Shown here piece by piece: positions 1-14,164 of a stretch of DNA of 64,000 bases. Location: the NCBI GenBank assembly GCA_004154925.1, contig QJNS01000072.1:255179-319178 (forward strand). The letters run 5' to 3'. The position numbers were made by a program, and so were the translations under genes. Each line of letters begins with the position of its first letter. Position 1 is the first letter of the stretch. Below the pieces are notes generated by a model. The model had not been told where the DNA came from. It worked only from the letters and a program-made list of their open reading frames with translations, and searched no databases. The DNA comes from Monosporascus cannonballus (taxonomy: Eukaryota; Ascomycota; Sordariomycetes; Xylariales).

Positions 1-305
1 AAGATATTTTGGGTAACAATATATTATTATAAGTTCAAATTATTTAAATTATAAAAATAATAAACATATATATCTTGATCCGATTCGTTAGTTTACTATT
101 AGTAAGTTGGTAATCCGGCTTATTGGTTTATTATTAATAAGTTAATAATCCGGTTTATTGGCCTATTATTAATAAGTTAGTAATTCGACTTACTAATTTA
201 CCACTAGTAAGTTGGCAATTTATTACGTAATTTAACCCGTTATTTTTTTAGCTTATTTTTTATCGAAAACCGTTTTTAAAGGCCGTAATCCGTTAGGTCG
301 TAATA
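1..305 (-). repeat. Element A 3' LTR (truncated by window edge)
   Basis: Reverse-oriented LTR ending in GTCGTAATA at 305 (TAACA in the undecayed copies). It holds four copies of the family's 35-bp tandem unit, at about 84-225. It pairs with the split LTR at 41,130-41,396 plus 48,296-48,453. About 110 bp of the LTR lie left of the window. Confidence 0.85.
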
Positions 306-3300
306 CGATTTCCCTTTTCCTAAAATCTTATCTTAAGATTTTTTTTTCTTTAGTAAGTATTTCTCCTTTTTTCTATTATAGTCTTTCCTATTTTTAAGTT
401 TCGTTTTCGCAAAATTATTTAACGAGTTATCTTAGTTAACTTAATTAAATTAAAAAGGTTTATTATTATGCTTTATTTTTTTATTTTTCTCGATATTTCG
501 ATTGCCAAATAATAAAAATGGTATTGCGTTATAAGGAATATATACGTAAAAGGTATTGTTATAATAGGAGTAAAGTTTCTATATCTATAATTAATCATTA
601 TATTGCCGAGGTTCGTCGATTAAAGGAAAAGAAATTGGCGGTGAAAAAAGCTTTAGCTAAATTTTTAACGTAACTTTCTCGTATACGGCAATAACGTTAA
701 CATTATCAATCTGAAAGTAACAAATTTGTTAATCGAGCCTTTTAGTTTTTGGACGAATTTAATCATTTTACCCATTTGGAATCGGAGTTTATAATCGAAG
801 TACAGGTTTCGAATAAAGTAAATGTTATTAATTAAAATAAAATAAACTAAGGGCTTTTTTTTTCTAAATCTGGTAAATTAAAATATCATTATTTCGAGTA
901 ATTTCGTTGTTACTAGTAAAATTTTTAAATAGGCGTTGGGCGTTAATAAAAGTTTTAGCAGGTTTCTAGGTATTTTCGAAGTTCGAGTGCTTTTTCCACT
1001 TAATTAAATATTGGGTAAATCCGTTTTATTTTCGTATATCGAAAAGCTTTTCCACTTTATATGTTTATTTGTCTTTTATTTACATATCATTTTATATCGT
1101 ATGTATTTTAATTATATCTGCTATTAATTCGAATAAAAAACCGGAAAAAAATAAATATAATTTAACTTTAGATAAAAAATTTAATTCATAATTATTTTCT
1201 GAGATTTTTTTAGCGATTTTTTATAAAAAAATATATTTGAAATCGAGTTTGTTGTTAAGTCGTTTTGTTTAAATATTTTTTATATATAGGAAAACTATTT
1301 CTGTTTTTTTCGAAAATTAAAATGTTTAACTTTTTCTAGTTACAATATTTATTTATCTGGTTACGTACGAATTTTAATTCCGGTTTTGTTTTTTGGTGTA
1401 ATTATTTAAGTTGTTTTAACGTAAGTATTATTTTAATATTAATTGGACTGTCGTTACCTACTTTTTCATAAATTTTTAAAGTAAATTCAAAATTAACGTT
1501 TGTATATATTATTTTAATACTTTCGTAATTATTAATATTATAAGTGAATTAAGTAATAGATAACTTTTAACTTAGCTATTTTATTCGTAATTAATATAAT
1601 ACCGTAAATATATTTCCAAAGTTTGATTCGTTCGTTTTATTTATTCGTCTGTTTAAGATTTAAATACGTTAAATAATTTGGAATTTAAGCCGATTTGTAT
1701 TATAAAACTTGGCCAAAATTTAAATGTAAATATTGATTTTATATTTAACATATTTTTTTATTAATAATTCGTATATATTGAAAATGTGGTTAAAGAAAAT
1801 ATATGCTATTTGTTCGGCATTTGTGTTTTTATTATATGGTAAAGAATAGGACAATTTCGTAAATCGGTTGACGATTACGAAATTGCTGTCGTAATATATT
1901 TCTATAACGGGATTTTTTAATATAGGAAGTTTGGTAATAAAATCGAATATAACTAAATACTATAGTCGTTTTGTAATTGGTAATAGCTGTAACTTTCTGT
2001 ATAACTTATGTCGTCGAGCTTTTGTTCTGGCGTAAACGTCGTATTATTGGATTATTTTCTATATCGTTAATTTTAGTTTAAGAAAAGAATATATACGTCG
2101 AAACTGTTTTAGGATTTTATAAATATTTGGATATCCATATAGTTAATATTCGTATATATCTTATATCAGATCCCTTTGATATTTTTCTAAAATTTGTATT
2201 TTGTTTTTTTTTTAGTTTTTTTAGGAGATCGTCGTTATATTACTAGATGTTCTGATGTATATCAAAAGGTATTGCCCGGATTGTCGTAATTTATTACGGG
2301 CATAAATATTCTTTTGTAGTAGTATTAAAAATTATATAGCTAACTTTGACTAATTTTTTTCGAAGTTTGATTACTTGTTTAAAATATCGGCTTTATCGTT
2401 TTCTAAGCTTTTTTTATAAATAATAACGAAATCAAAGTTCACTATTTTTTTCGTTATAATAAATCGGGTAAAATTTTAATAATTCGCATAAATTTTAATC
2501 TGGTACAAATTTTTCTTTAAGAATTACCTGAATTTCTAAAAAGCTATAATAATGGCCATAAATTCCTTATTTAGATTCCTGTAATTAAACTTGGTTCTTT
2601 TTAGTTTGTATGAAAAAAAATAATAAGATATAATTTACCTTAATTATTCTGTTATCCGATTATTATATTTAATATATAATCTAAAATATCGGTTTTTAGT
2701 TTAACGAGGCGAGTTAAATCGTATATAATTAGTATTAGTTCGCTAGTAATCGTATTCTTAATGTTTTAATTTTTTTTTGTTTCGAGCGTTTATTTGAATT
2801 CTTTTTTTTGTAAGGTTCGTTAAAGGTATAATTAATCTACTGAAATTTCGAATAAACTTTCTATAATAATTGGCAAATTTACGGAATATCTGTACTTTTT
2901 TGACTATGGTTAGCGTTTGTTATTTTGTAATTATAGCGATTTTCTTAAAGTTTATTTTGATGTGTTTTAAGATAATAATATGTCCTAGATATTTTATTTC
3001 CTGTATGTAAAATTGGCTTTTTTTTTGCGTTAATAAGCAGTTTTGCATTTTGTAAAACTTAAAAGACTTTATAAATATGTTTTGTATATATTTTTTCCGT
3101 TTCTAAAGAGATGAAAATATCGTCGAAATAGCAAATGACGAAAACATCGAAATATTCTCGTAATACATAGTTAACTATTCGTTAAAAAGTTACTGGTGCG
3201 TTTATAAGTTCTATTAGTATAATTAAAAACTTAAATAGTCCGTATTTCGTTTTGAAAATTGTTTTTTATTCGTATTTTTTCTTAATTCTAATAAGGTTAT

Positions 3301-3727
3301 ATTTATTTTTAAGATCGAATATTGTAAACCAGTTGATTCTGTAAAATCGGTTTTTTATTTTTGTAATTAGAAGTAATAATATTCGATTTTTAATAATAAT
3401 ATCGTTTAGTTATTAATAATTAATTATAAGTCGTAACTTTTTATTTTTTTTAGATACAAAAATATTAGATAACCTGTTAGTAATTTCGAAAGTCGAATTT
3501 ATTTTTTTTGTTGTCGATTTTTCAGATATTTTCTAAAAGCGCGTAATTTGTTTCCATTAAAGTTGTAAATGGAGTAAAACTTCGTTAAAGATCTCTCCTT
3601 AAAAAGTATTTCATAATTTTATTTGTTATATTCTGGTAATTTCGTATTAAGTTTTTTTGTTGAAAAGTTGTTTATATTGCTTGTATTATAGTAGTATATT
3701 GGTTAAATATTTTGATTTTTGGGGTTG
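306..3727 (-). pseudogene. Element A pol remnant (RT, RNase H, integrase, chromodomain)
   Basis: Read on the minus strand, this holds a reverse transcriptase with an intact Y-F-D-D catalytic motif near 3,120-3,150, an RNase H region, an integrase zinc-finger region near 2,030-2,060, and an integrase core near 1,850-1,990 with a V-N-R-F-T-K match to the usual D-R-F-T-K. A chromodomain lies at about 930-1,070, and pol stops near 866. Numerous stops fall where Gln or Trp codons are expected, the RIP pattern. The segment is cut at 3,727 by the LTR of element B and resumes at about 17,143. Confidence 0.82.
518..835 (+). pseudogene. Antisense reading frame of element A, coiled-coil-like
   Basis: An ATG-to-TAA frame of 106 codons on the strand opposite to A's pol, between the pol stop (about 866) and the 3' LTR. 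It is broken only by four internal stops (TAA, TAA, TAA, TAG). These are consistent with CAA or CAG codons hit by C-to-T, so the frame was probably open before RIP. The product would be short, basic and rich in Arg/Lys/Gln/Leu heptads (for example RRLKEKKLAVKKALAKF), followed by an acidic tail with FLDEF. Related segments occur at the same place in B, F and G. No function is known to me. Confidence 0.55.
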
Positions 3728-4114
3728 TGTTATGACCCAACGAGTCACGGTCTCCAAAAACGGTCTACTACGACCCAACCACAGGTACGCGGTGGGGCAG
3801 GTCACGTGAGGGATCACCAACTCACTGGTGGTAAGCCAGTAAGCCGGATCATCAACTTACTAGTAGTAAGCCAATAAGCCGGATCACTAACTTACTAGTG
3901 GTAAGCTAGTAAGCCGGATCAAAATATATACGCTTATTATTTTTATAATTTAAATAAGTTTAGTTTATAATAAAATATTATTATTTAAAATATTTTTAAT
4001 ATTACGAAACTTAATACGTTATTATATTTATTATTTAATTTCTCATAATATTTTTGGTAATATAAACTTATACGATTAATATTTAATAATTAGTTAAATA
4101 TTTTATTCGTTATA
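3728..4114 (+). repeat. Element B 5' LTR
   Basis: Begins TGTTATGACCC and ends near TTATA. The first 190 bp are almost free of RIP and show three 35-bp tandem units (each starting GATCA and ending AAGCCG). The rest is strongly AT-rich. It differs from the 3' copy mainly by C/T and G/A transitions. Confidence 0.88.
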
Positions 4115-7100
4115 CATTACAAGTTTTATTTAATAATACCGTCAAACTTTAAGTAATATCGCCGATATTATGTTTCGTAATAAATAATCTAAATAACTTA
4201 TTTACCAGATCTTTAATAATCCGGATACTAGAATAAAATTCGAAAAAGAAAAAGAAAAACTTTGTCTTTTTCGCGAAAACGTTTTTTTACATTTAAATAC
4301 TATAAACGAAGGTATTATTTAATTTTAAAAAAATCTTACGACGTTCTTTTCAACCGCTTATAAGAAACTTAAAAACAAAAAAAGCTCCTAAAATCGAAAA
4401 GCCCTTTTGAACGAACTAGGTTATTTAGCTGAACTTTATCAAAAAACTGGAAAAAGTTCTTAAACTTCTTAAATCGGAACTTTTTAACGAAACTTTAACC
4501 AAGTTATAATCATTTTTAACTTAATATTAAATGTATTTCGAATATTTCTTTATTCGATTAATTACGCTTATTATACGAATAAAAATCGTAATTAAACGAT
4601 TTATCGGAAATACAGTTATTTAATTCGAATCTGTTATAAAAGAATACGTTATCTTATTAATCGAAAAACGAAACCCGGAAATAATACGAATATATAACGA
4701 TTATAAACAGTTTAAATAAATATTATCGAAAGCTTTAAAAATAATAAAAGAAAAAATAAAAGCCGAAAAATAAATTTAATAATTATAATAAACATATCGG
4801 TTTCTAATTACGGTAATATATTAATTTAATTAGCTTTTAAGCTAAATTAAGATCAAAAAGTATTAGTAATTAAGTTTTTTAATGGCTTAAAAAATTTAAA
4901 AAAAATAAATTTAATCGGCCTAATTATGTATCGGATTATATCGTTATAATAATTAAAATCGACGACTAACAATACGTCTAACGTATTAAAGGCAGTTAAA
5001 AAATAATAACAAACCTCGATATACGGCTAATACTAACGCTCTTTAACGCGGTAACATTTCTTACGATACGGAACGAAGATCTATAGAATTAGGAGTTACT
5101 TATAAAAAGGATTAAAGCCAGACCAAATACTTTAATTATAACAAAATAAAACATAAGGCATTATAATACAAGGCACGTAAAAAACCACATTATGATAATT
5201 AAAAACTTGTACCCGAAAAACAAACCAAAAATAATTAAAAAAACGAAAACAATCCTATTAATATAATTCAACCTAAGTATATACCAGGCCCTCTATAACG
5301 AAAAGTCTAAAAAGAAATACGAAAATCTAAGAAATTAACTTAATAAACATCGCGAATATAATAAGAAATACTATAAGGATAATTACGCGAATATTAAGAT
5401 TAAATCAATAAATTTATCTCGAAACATTTAATTAATACGGCAAAATATATACCACATATTGTCGACGACGAAAATATTCTAATTGCAAAAAATGGAAATA
5501 ATATATTTATAAACGGAAAATTTATATATATTATAAAAAGTTCGATTTTTTTAAATTGTACCGGATATAATAAAAATAAAAAATAATAATAATAATACTT
5601 TAAATCGATAACTTTAGAAAATATTTAATCATTAGCCGAAATAAAAAAGTTAGCCCGAAAAAAAATAATACCTGCAAACAAACTTTTTTTATTATTATTA
5701 ATAATATAATTATTAAATAGAAAAAAGGTTAATTGAGTATACAATAAAAACATATTAATAAAACGGTATTACAGATTTTTATTTTTAATTAATATTTATT
5801 ATAAATTTTTATAAAAATGTTATTAAAAAAAACTTTAATTTATAAGTAAACTTTGAAATAATAATTAATATAATTCAAAAGCATAATATACCGATAATAA
5901 CTACAAATATAATAACTTAACACGCTAAATATAAAAACACAAATAAAATTCGATAAACTCGAATAAAAGTTAAACAAAAGATTACTTATAAAAAGCTGCA
6001 AAATAACGAAACTCAGAGAAATTAGGACAATTTTCTGAAAAAGGGTTTCAATGCGATAATAAAAATTATTAATAACCTTATTACATAAGATATACGAGTC
6101 GGAACATATTAATATACCGCAATAATGGATTACGGAGTTCTGAGCGAAATTATATTGCACCGAATATGGTTAATAAGCTTATACTGCTATAAAAATATAA
6201 GTTAAAACCTTAAATAACGACGAATGTCGAAAATTAGGAATTCGCCTATGACAACGAGAAATTTATACGCGAAATTGATTACTTTGAAAATTTTATTTAA
6301 GGACGATACCAAATAATTAATTTCTATATTATTTTATTTAGAAATTACGATATAAATTTAAGATTGTTATAGAAATACTAATACGAAATTTTAATTAATA
6401 AAAAGATTAGCTAAATAACATTTACCTTATACCTTATACCTTATTCAATGATAAAAAAAGAAAAAATTAAAATCTTAATATTCGAAGAAAAATAACAACA
6501 AATGCAGATATAAGAACATAATAAAAACCTTATTACCTAAAGAGATAAAACATAAGAAAAAAATAAATACCTAAGAAACACGACATATCATTATTACTAT
6601 TAAAGCGAAATTAAAGCAATTAAATAACGACCTAAAATAATAGCCCTGAAAATTAGAAAATCTAATTAATATGTTATTATAATATTACAAATAAGAACAG
6701 CTTTTCAAAAAAAGCTCGATACGAAGTTACCAAAATAAAAAAAAATAAAATTATGAAATAATTTTTAAAAAAGGATTTTCGACAAAGTTTTAACTCATTT
6801 ACAACCTTAGCAAAAACGAATTACGTACTTTTAAAAATATCTAAAAAAATTAGATAAAAATGAATTAAATTTTCGAAATTACCAGCAAAATACCATATGT
6901 TTTTCGTACTAAAAAACCGGAAAATTATACCTCATAGTTAATTATCAATAACTAAACGATATTATTATCAAAAATCGAAAGTTATTACCTTTAATATTGA
7001 AAATAAAAAACCGACTTTACGAAACTTAATAATTTACAGCATTCGTTCTTAAAAATAAATATAACCTTATCAGTATTAAGAAAAACACGAATAGAAAATA

Positions 7101-7295
7101 GTCTTTGGGACGAAATACGGACTATTCGAATACCTGGTTATACCAATAGGACTTACAAACGCACCAGCAATCTTCTAACGAATGGTAAACTATATATTAC
7201 GAAAATACCTCGATATCTTTGTCGTATGCTACCTCGATGACATTCTCATCTTCTCAAAAACGGAAGAAGCACATGCAGGACACGTTTATAAAAAT
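4115..7295 (+). pseudogene. Element B gag-pol remnant, first part
   Basis: Gag with a decayed match to the retrotransposon gag domain starts near 4,300. A retropepsin region is near 6,110-6,400, and RT begins near 6,780. The RT palm is well preserved at the end: the frame 7,182-7,295 includes C-Y-L-D-D-I-L-I-F-S. It stops abruptly at 7,295, where element C is inserted after AAAAT, and continues at 14,170. The last 110 bp are much less RIP-mutated than the rest. Confidence 0.8.
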
Positions 7296-7716
7296 TATAA
7301 TCTAACGGTCTTGGCTTCTTTGCAGACGGTCGGGCCCACGAAAAAGACAAAACCCGACCGCCGCCAAGATGTTACGTGACTAGCTCAAAGGTTTCAAGGT
7401 TCCAAGCACCTTGAGCCCTTTAAGCCGGCGAAGAAGCTTAAAGGGCTTAACGGGCTTAAGGGTATAAGCCGTTTAAATACTTTAAGCCAGAACGAAAATA
7501 TATACGCTTATTATTATTATAATTTAAATAATTTTATTTTATAATACTTTTTAATATTAATCGTTTATAATATAATAATTCGTTATTTAAAGTATTTTTG
7601 GTATTATAAAACGTAATACGTTATTATATTTATTATATAATTTCTTAAAATATTTTTATTAAAATAAACCCATATAATTAAAATTTAATAATTAATTAAA
7701 CCTTTCAATTATTATA
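7296..7716 (+). repeat. Element C 5' LTR
   Basis: About 421 bp. The U3 part (7,300-7,480) is GC-rich and nearly unmutated, and lacks the 35-bp units of A/B/F. It contains a perfect 10-bp inverted repeat, CCCTTTAAGC and GCTTAAAGGG, at 7,416-7,425 and 7,436-7,445 around a 10-nt loop. The right part, from about 7,490, is shared with the LTRs of B. Confidence 0.78.
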
Positions 7717-10700
7717 TATTATAAAATTTTATTTAATAATACCGTTAAATTTTAAATAATATCGCCGATATTATATTTATTAATAAGTAACTCGAATAGA
7801 TTATTTATTAAATCCTTAATAACCCGGATATTAAAATAGAATCCTAAAAGGAAAAAAAAAGTTTTATCTTTTTCGCGAAAAAAATTTGCGACATTTAAAT
7901 GCTATAAACGAACGTATTATCCAACTTAAAAAAATAATAACGATTTTACGACGTCCTTTTAAGCCGCTTATAAGAAACTTTTTTAAAAAAAAGCTTCCGA
8001 AACCGAAAACCCCTTTTAAATAAGTTAAATTATTTAGCTGAACTTTACCAAAAAACTAAAAAAGGTTCTTAAGCTTTTTAAGCTAGATTTTTTCGACGGA
8101 ATTTTACTTAAGATATAATTATTTTTAACTTAATGCTAAATATATTTTGAGTATTTTCCTATTTAACTAATTACGTTTATTATACGATTCGAATTCGTAA
8201 TCGGATAATTTATCGGAAATACAATTATTTAATTTAAACCCGCTATAAAGAAATACGTTATTTTGCTAATCGAAAACCGAAACTCAAAAATAATATGAAT
8301 TTATAACGATTACGAATAATTTAAATAAACATTAACGAAAGTTTTCGGAATAATAAATAAAAAATAAAAGCAGATATGCAAATTTAACAATTATAATAAA
8401 AAGGATTAATATTTAGTTACGGTAATACGTTTATTTAGCTGGCTTCTAAGTTAAATTAGGGATAAAAGGTATTATTAATTAAGTTTTTTAACGGCTTAAA
8501 AATAAAAAATAAATTTTTTAAATTTAATCGGCCTAATTATTTATCGGATTATATCGTTATGGCAATTAAGATTAACGATCGATAATATGCTTAACGTATT
8601 AAAAGTACCAAAGAAAAAAATAATAATAAGCCTCGATATAAGGCCAATATCAGTATTTTTCGACGCAGTAATATTTTTTACAGTATAGAACCAGGACTTA
8701 TAGAATTAAAAGTTATTTATAAAAAGAATTAAAGTTAAACCAAATGCTATAATTGTAATAAGATAAGATATAAGGTAATATTGTATAAAGTATTTAAAAA
8801 AAGTCCCGTTAAAATAACTGAAAACTAATACTTAAGAGATACTCTAGAAAAAATCAGAAAACCGAAAGTAAATTTATTAATATAATTCGGCCTAAGTATA
8901 TATTAGGTCCCTTATAGCGAAAAGTCTAATAAGAAATACGAAAAGCTAAAAAGTTAAGTTAATAAATATTACAAACATAATAAAAAGCATTATAAGGATA
9001 ATTATACGAATATTAAGATTAAATAAAAGAAATTTGTTTCGGAATCTCTAATCGATACGGCAAAATATATATTATATATTATTAATAACGATAATATTTC
9101 GATTACAAAAAATGCAAATAATATATTTACGGACGGGTTATTCGTATATATTATAAAAGATTTAATATTCCAAATCGAATCGAAAATAATAAGAATAATA
9201 AATAATAACATCTATATTTTCGATTTATAATCCCAAAAAATATTTAATAATTAGCCAAAATAAACAATTAATTTAACAAAAAAATAATATTTATAAAAAA
9301 GACTTTTTATTATTATTAATAATATAATTACTAAACGGAAAAAGAGTTAATTTAGTATATAATAAACAAATACTGCCACAGAGTTATAATAGATTTTTAT
9401 TTTCAATTAGTATTTATTATAAACTTTCACGAAAAAAGGTTTTTAGAAAAATCCATTAATTTATAAGAATATTTTAGAACGATAATTAAGATAACGTATA
9501 AAAAATTATAATTATAAATATAAGAAAATAATTTAATTAACAGAAAGAATTATAACAAAATTAAAAATAATTAATATAATTCGAAGAAATGATCCGTCGT
9601 TAATAACGATAAATATAATAATTTAATACGTTAAATATCGAAATAAAAATAAAATTTGATAAATTCGAAAACGAATTAAAAAAAAGGTTACCTATAAAAA
9701 AGCTATAAGATAACGAAACTTAAAATAATTAAAAAAAATCTAAAAAGGGCTTTAAATACGACGATAAAAGCCGTTAATAACTTTATTATTTTGGATATAC
9801 GAATCGAAATATATTAGTATATTGTAATAATGGATTACGGAATTTTAGGCGGAAATTATATTATATTTAATATTATTAATAAGTTCAAATTGTTATAGAA
9901 ATATAAGTTAAAACTTTACATAACAACAAATATCGAAAGTTAGGAATTCGCTTACGATAACGGAAAAATTATACGCGAAATTAATTATTTCGAGATTTTT
10001 GTCTAAGGACGATATTAAATAATTAATTTCGATATCGTTATATTTAAAAATTACGATATAGTTTTAAGATTATTATTAATACATTAATACGGGATTTTAA
10101 TTAATAAAAGATAACTGAAGTAAGATTTATCTTATGCCTTATTAATAAATTAAAAAAGAAAATATCAAAATGTTAATATTCGATCGAAAATAGCGACAAA
10201 TATAAGTATAAAAATATAATAAAAACCTTATTATTCAAAAAGATATATTATAAGAAAAAGATAGATATTAAAAAAAATACGACGTATCGTTAATATTATC
10301 AAAGCAAAATTAAAATAATTAAATAACGACCTGAAATAATAATAATTTCGAAAATCAAAAAATTTAATTAATATGTTATTATAATATCATAAATACGAAC
10401 AGCTTTTCAAAAAGGAGTTTAATATAAAGTTATCGAAATATAACGAATAGGATTATAAAATAATTTGTAAAGAAACATTTTCGACGAAATTTTACTTTAT
10501 TTATAACTTTAGCAGAAGCAAATTATATATTTTTAAAGAATATCTGAAAAATCGATTATAAAAGAAAATTCGACTTTTAACGTTATTAGTAAAATATCTT
10601 ATGTTTTTCGTATTTAAAAAATAGAAAATTGCGATTTGTAGTTAATTATCGATATCTAAACGATATTATTATTAAAAATCGAAGATTAATATTTTTAATT

Positions 10701-13700
10701 ATAAATATAAAAAATTAACTTTATATAATTAAATAATTCATAATATTCGATTTTAAAAATGGATTTAACTTTATTCAGATTAAGAAAAGATATAAATAAA
10801 AAACAACTTTTAAAACGAAATACGAATTATTTAAATATATAGTTATATTAATAGGATTTATAAATGTATTAGTAATCTTTTAACAAATAATTAATTATAT
10901 TTTACGAAAACATCTCGATATTTTTCAAAAAATGAAATATATATATATATAATATATATATAATATTTTTTAAGTTTTTTAACACGTAAAGTTACTTATT
11001 AATACAAATAGAATTAGTTTTATATATTGAAAATAAAATATCTAGGATATATTTTTTCTTTAGGATATATCAGCATAAATTATAAAAAAATCGTTATAAT
11101 TATAAAATAATAAATGCAAATTACTGTTAAAGAAATAAAGGTATTTTTAAGATTCGTTAATTATTATAGGAAGTTTATTCGAAATTTTAGCAAAATAATT
11201 ATATCTCCAATAAATTTTACGAAAAAAAAGAATTTAAATAAACGTTAAATACGGGAAAAATGTTTTAGAATATTAAGAATGCGATTATTAACGAACTAAT
11301 ATTAATTATATACGATTTAAACCGCTTCGTTAAGCTAAAAGCCGATATTTCGGATTACGTATTAAACGTAATAATCGGGTAACGAAATAATTATAGCAAA
11401 TTATAGCAAATTATACCTTATTATATTTTTTATACAAATTAAAAGAAACCGAACTTATTTACAGCATTTTAGATATGGAATTTATGGTTATTATTATAAT
11501 ATTCCGAAAATTTAGATGTTTTTTAAAAAGAAATTTATATTAGGTTAAAATTTATACGGATTATTAAAATCTTACTAGATTTATTACAATAGAGAATTTA
11601 TAGGATAATAATTTCGTTATGCGAAAAGATTAGCGAATTTCAATTTCGTTATTATTTATTAAAAAACATCAAAAAATTGCAAAGCAAATGCCTTAAGCAG
11701 GCGACCAAACCTTAAAAAGAAATAAGTTAAAATTAACTATATAATTTTCGATATTATTATAAAAGAATATTTACGCCCGTAATAAATTACGATAATTAAG
11801 TGTTATTTTCTAATATATATTAAGAAATTTAGTAATATAATAATAATCTCGTAAAAAATTAAAAAAACCAAATAATATATAAGTTTTAAAAAATATTAAA
11901 AGGGTTTAATACGAAAAATATACGAATATTAGTTATGTAAATATTTAAGGATTTATAAAACCTTAGAACGGCTTTAACGTATATAATTTTTTTCCTTAAA
12001 ATAAAATTAACGGTACAAAAAATTATACGGCAATACGATATTTACGCTAGAACGAAAACTCGACGACATAAGATATACGAAAAAATACAGTTATTATTAA
12101 TTGCAAATCGACCATAATATTTAATTAAATTGAGCTTTATTATTAAATTTCTTATGTAAAAAGTTTTAATTATAAGAATATATTATAATAATATTTTCGT
12201 AATCGTCGATCGATTTACGAAATCCTTTTATCTTTTACTATATTACGAAAATATAAATGGCGAATAAAAAGCATATACTTTTTAAAACAAATTTTCAATA
12301 TATACGAATTATTAATGGAAATTATTCTAAATAAAGGATTAATATTTGCATTTACGTTTCAGCAAAGTTTCATAATATAAATCGGCTTAAATATTAAATT
12401 ATTTAATATATTCAAAATTTAAATAAATAAATAAAATAAATAAATTAAACTTTAAAAACTTATTTACGATATTATATTAATTACGAATTAAAAACTTAAG
12501 TTAAAAACTTTTTGTTATTTAATTAATTTATAATATTAATTATTACGAAGATATCAAAATAATATTAACGAATATAAATTTTGATTTTATTTTAAAAATT
12601 TACAAAAAAATACGCGATAATAATTTGATTAATATTAAAACATTTTTTTAAAATAATAATTATAATATTTATATTAAAAAAAGAAACTAAAACTAAAATT
12701 TGTACATAATTAAATAAATAAAAATTATAATTCGAAAAAATTTAAAAAAAATTAACTTTCGAAAAAAAAAAATTAATTTTCCTTATTATTAAAAATATCC
12801 AAATATAACGACCTAATAAAATATTCGATTTCAAATATATCGGTCCATATAAAATCGCTAAACAAAATCTTAGAAAATAATTATTAATTAAAATTTTCAC
12901 CAAAAGTCAAATTTTATTTAATTTTTTAAGTTTTTTTATTCGAATTAATAATAAATATAATTAAAATATATACGATATAAAACAATATAAAAATAAAAAT
13001 AAATAAATATACGAAATAAAAAAAATTAATATACGAAAATAAAACGGATTTATTTAATACTTAATTAAATTAAAAAATATTCAAATTTGGAAAATATTTA
13101 AAATTTTATTAATAATTTTATTAACGTTTAACGCTTATTAAAAAACCTTTATTAATAACGACGGACGCGTTTTAATTAATAACTAATTAATTAATAACCG
13201 GAATATTAAATTAATTAACCGCGGTTTGCGTTAACACAATAATTATTATAACAATCTTTAATTATTATTATTTTTTTAAACGTTCGAATTTTTTTATGAC
13301 TTTTATATTTTTAATATTTTAATAAAATATTTCGATATTATAATAACGAAATAACCGTCTTTATTTTTATAAACGATTTAATTTGTTAATAACCGTTCGT
13401 AATATTTTAAAAACTTATTTCTTTTTGTATAAAAGTTTTTAATATTTAATTTTTAAAAAGCCGAAAATATTATAAAATCCGATATAATAAATATAACTTA
13501 AATATTTTAAAAAACCCCAAATAATTTTATATTCCGTATTTTCTTTTATAATAAAAATAAAAAATTATTTTAAAACTTAAACCTTTAATATATTTAAAAA
13601 AAAATAAAAATATTAACGTATTTACAGAAACGAAACTTTTTAACGTAATTCGATATAACGAATATAAAAGAAAATTACCTATCGAAATTAATAAATAAAT

Positions 13701-13741
13701 AATTTAATGTTTAAAAATAATAATTTTTAAAAAAAATATAT
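7717..13741 (+). pseudogene. Element C gag-pol remnant with RT active-site deletion
   Basis: Heavily RIP-mutated gag-pol. In RT, the sequence corresponding to B's segment around Y-L-D-D (7,211-7,245) is missing. At 10,915-10,930 the text jumps from the L-D-I-F codons directly to the S-K-T region, a loss of roughly 33 nt that removes the catalytic aspartates. An AT dinucleotide tract follows at 10,937-10,963. The integrase R-F-T-K motif is visible near 12,213. No intact frame remains. Confidence 0.75.
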
Positions 13742-14164
13742 TATAATTTAACGATTTTAATTTTTTTGTAAATAATTAAATTTACGAAAAAAACAAAACC
13801 TAACTACCGTTAAAATATTATGTAATTAATTTAAGAGTTTTAAAATATTAAATATTTTAAATTTTTAAAGCCGGCGAAAAAACTTAAAAAATTTAACAAA
13901 TTTAAAAATTTAAATTATTTAAATATTTTAAACCAAAATAAACATATATATATTTATTATTTTTATAATTTAAATAAGTTTAACTTATAATATTTATTAA
14001 TATTAATTATTTATAATATAATAATTTATTATTTAAAATATATTTAATATTACGAAATATTATACGTTATTATATTTATTATTTAATCTTTTACGATATT
14101 TTTATTAACATAAACCCATATAATTAAAATTTACTAATTAATTAAACGTTTTAACCGTTATAAT
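13742..14164 (+). repeat. Element C 3' LTR
   Basis: About 423 bp, collinear with 7,296-7,716 but heavily C-to-T/G-to-A mutated. For example, the GC-rich start of the 5' copy is here almost pure A/T. The hairpin arms seen in the 5' LTR are destroyed. Confidence 0.75.

Larger units (their letters stand above)
7296..14164 (+). mobile_element. Element C: Gypsy chromovirus inserted in B
   Basis: Plus-strand element of about 6.87 kb inserted in B's RT gene between Lys and Phe/Leu codons. The target AAAAT is present at 7,291-7,295 and 14,165-14,169. Its ends are blurred by RIP, so the LTR limits may be off by a few bases. The interior order matches B: gag with a zinc knuckle near 8,739-8,790 (C-X2-C kept, the His and last Cys lost), retropepsin near 9,800-10,090, RT 10,480-11,130, RNase H 11,260-11,520, integrase 11,700-12,640, chromodomain remnant 12,985-13,150. 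The LTR U3 is unlike that of A, B and F. Confidence 0.83.

Noticed and set aside
3796..3920. CRISPR-like direct repeats
   Set aside because: The 35-bp units are head-to-tail without spacers and lie in a retrotransposon LTR of a eukaryote.
7182..7379. 65-codon open frame as a separate gene
   Set aside because: The first part is B's RT palm and the rest is the LTR of element C; it is a chimeric reading across the insertion.
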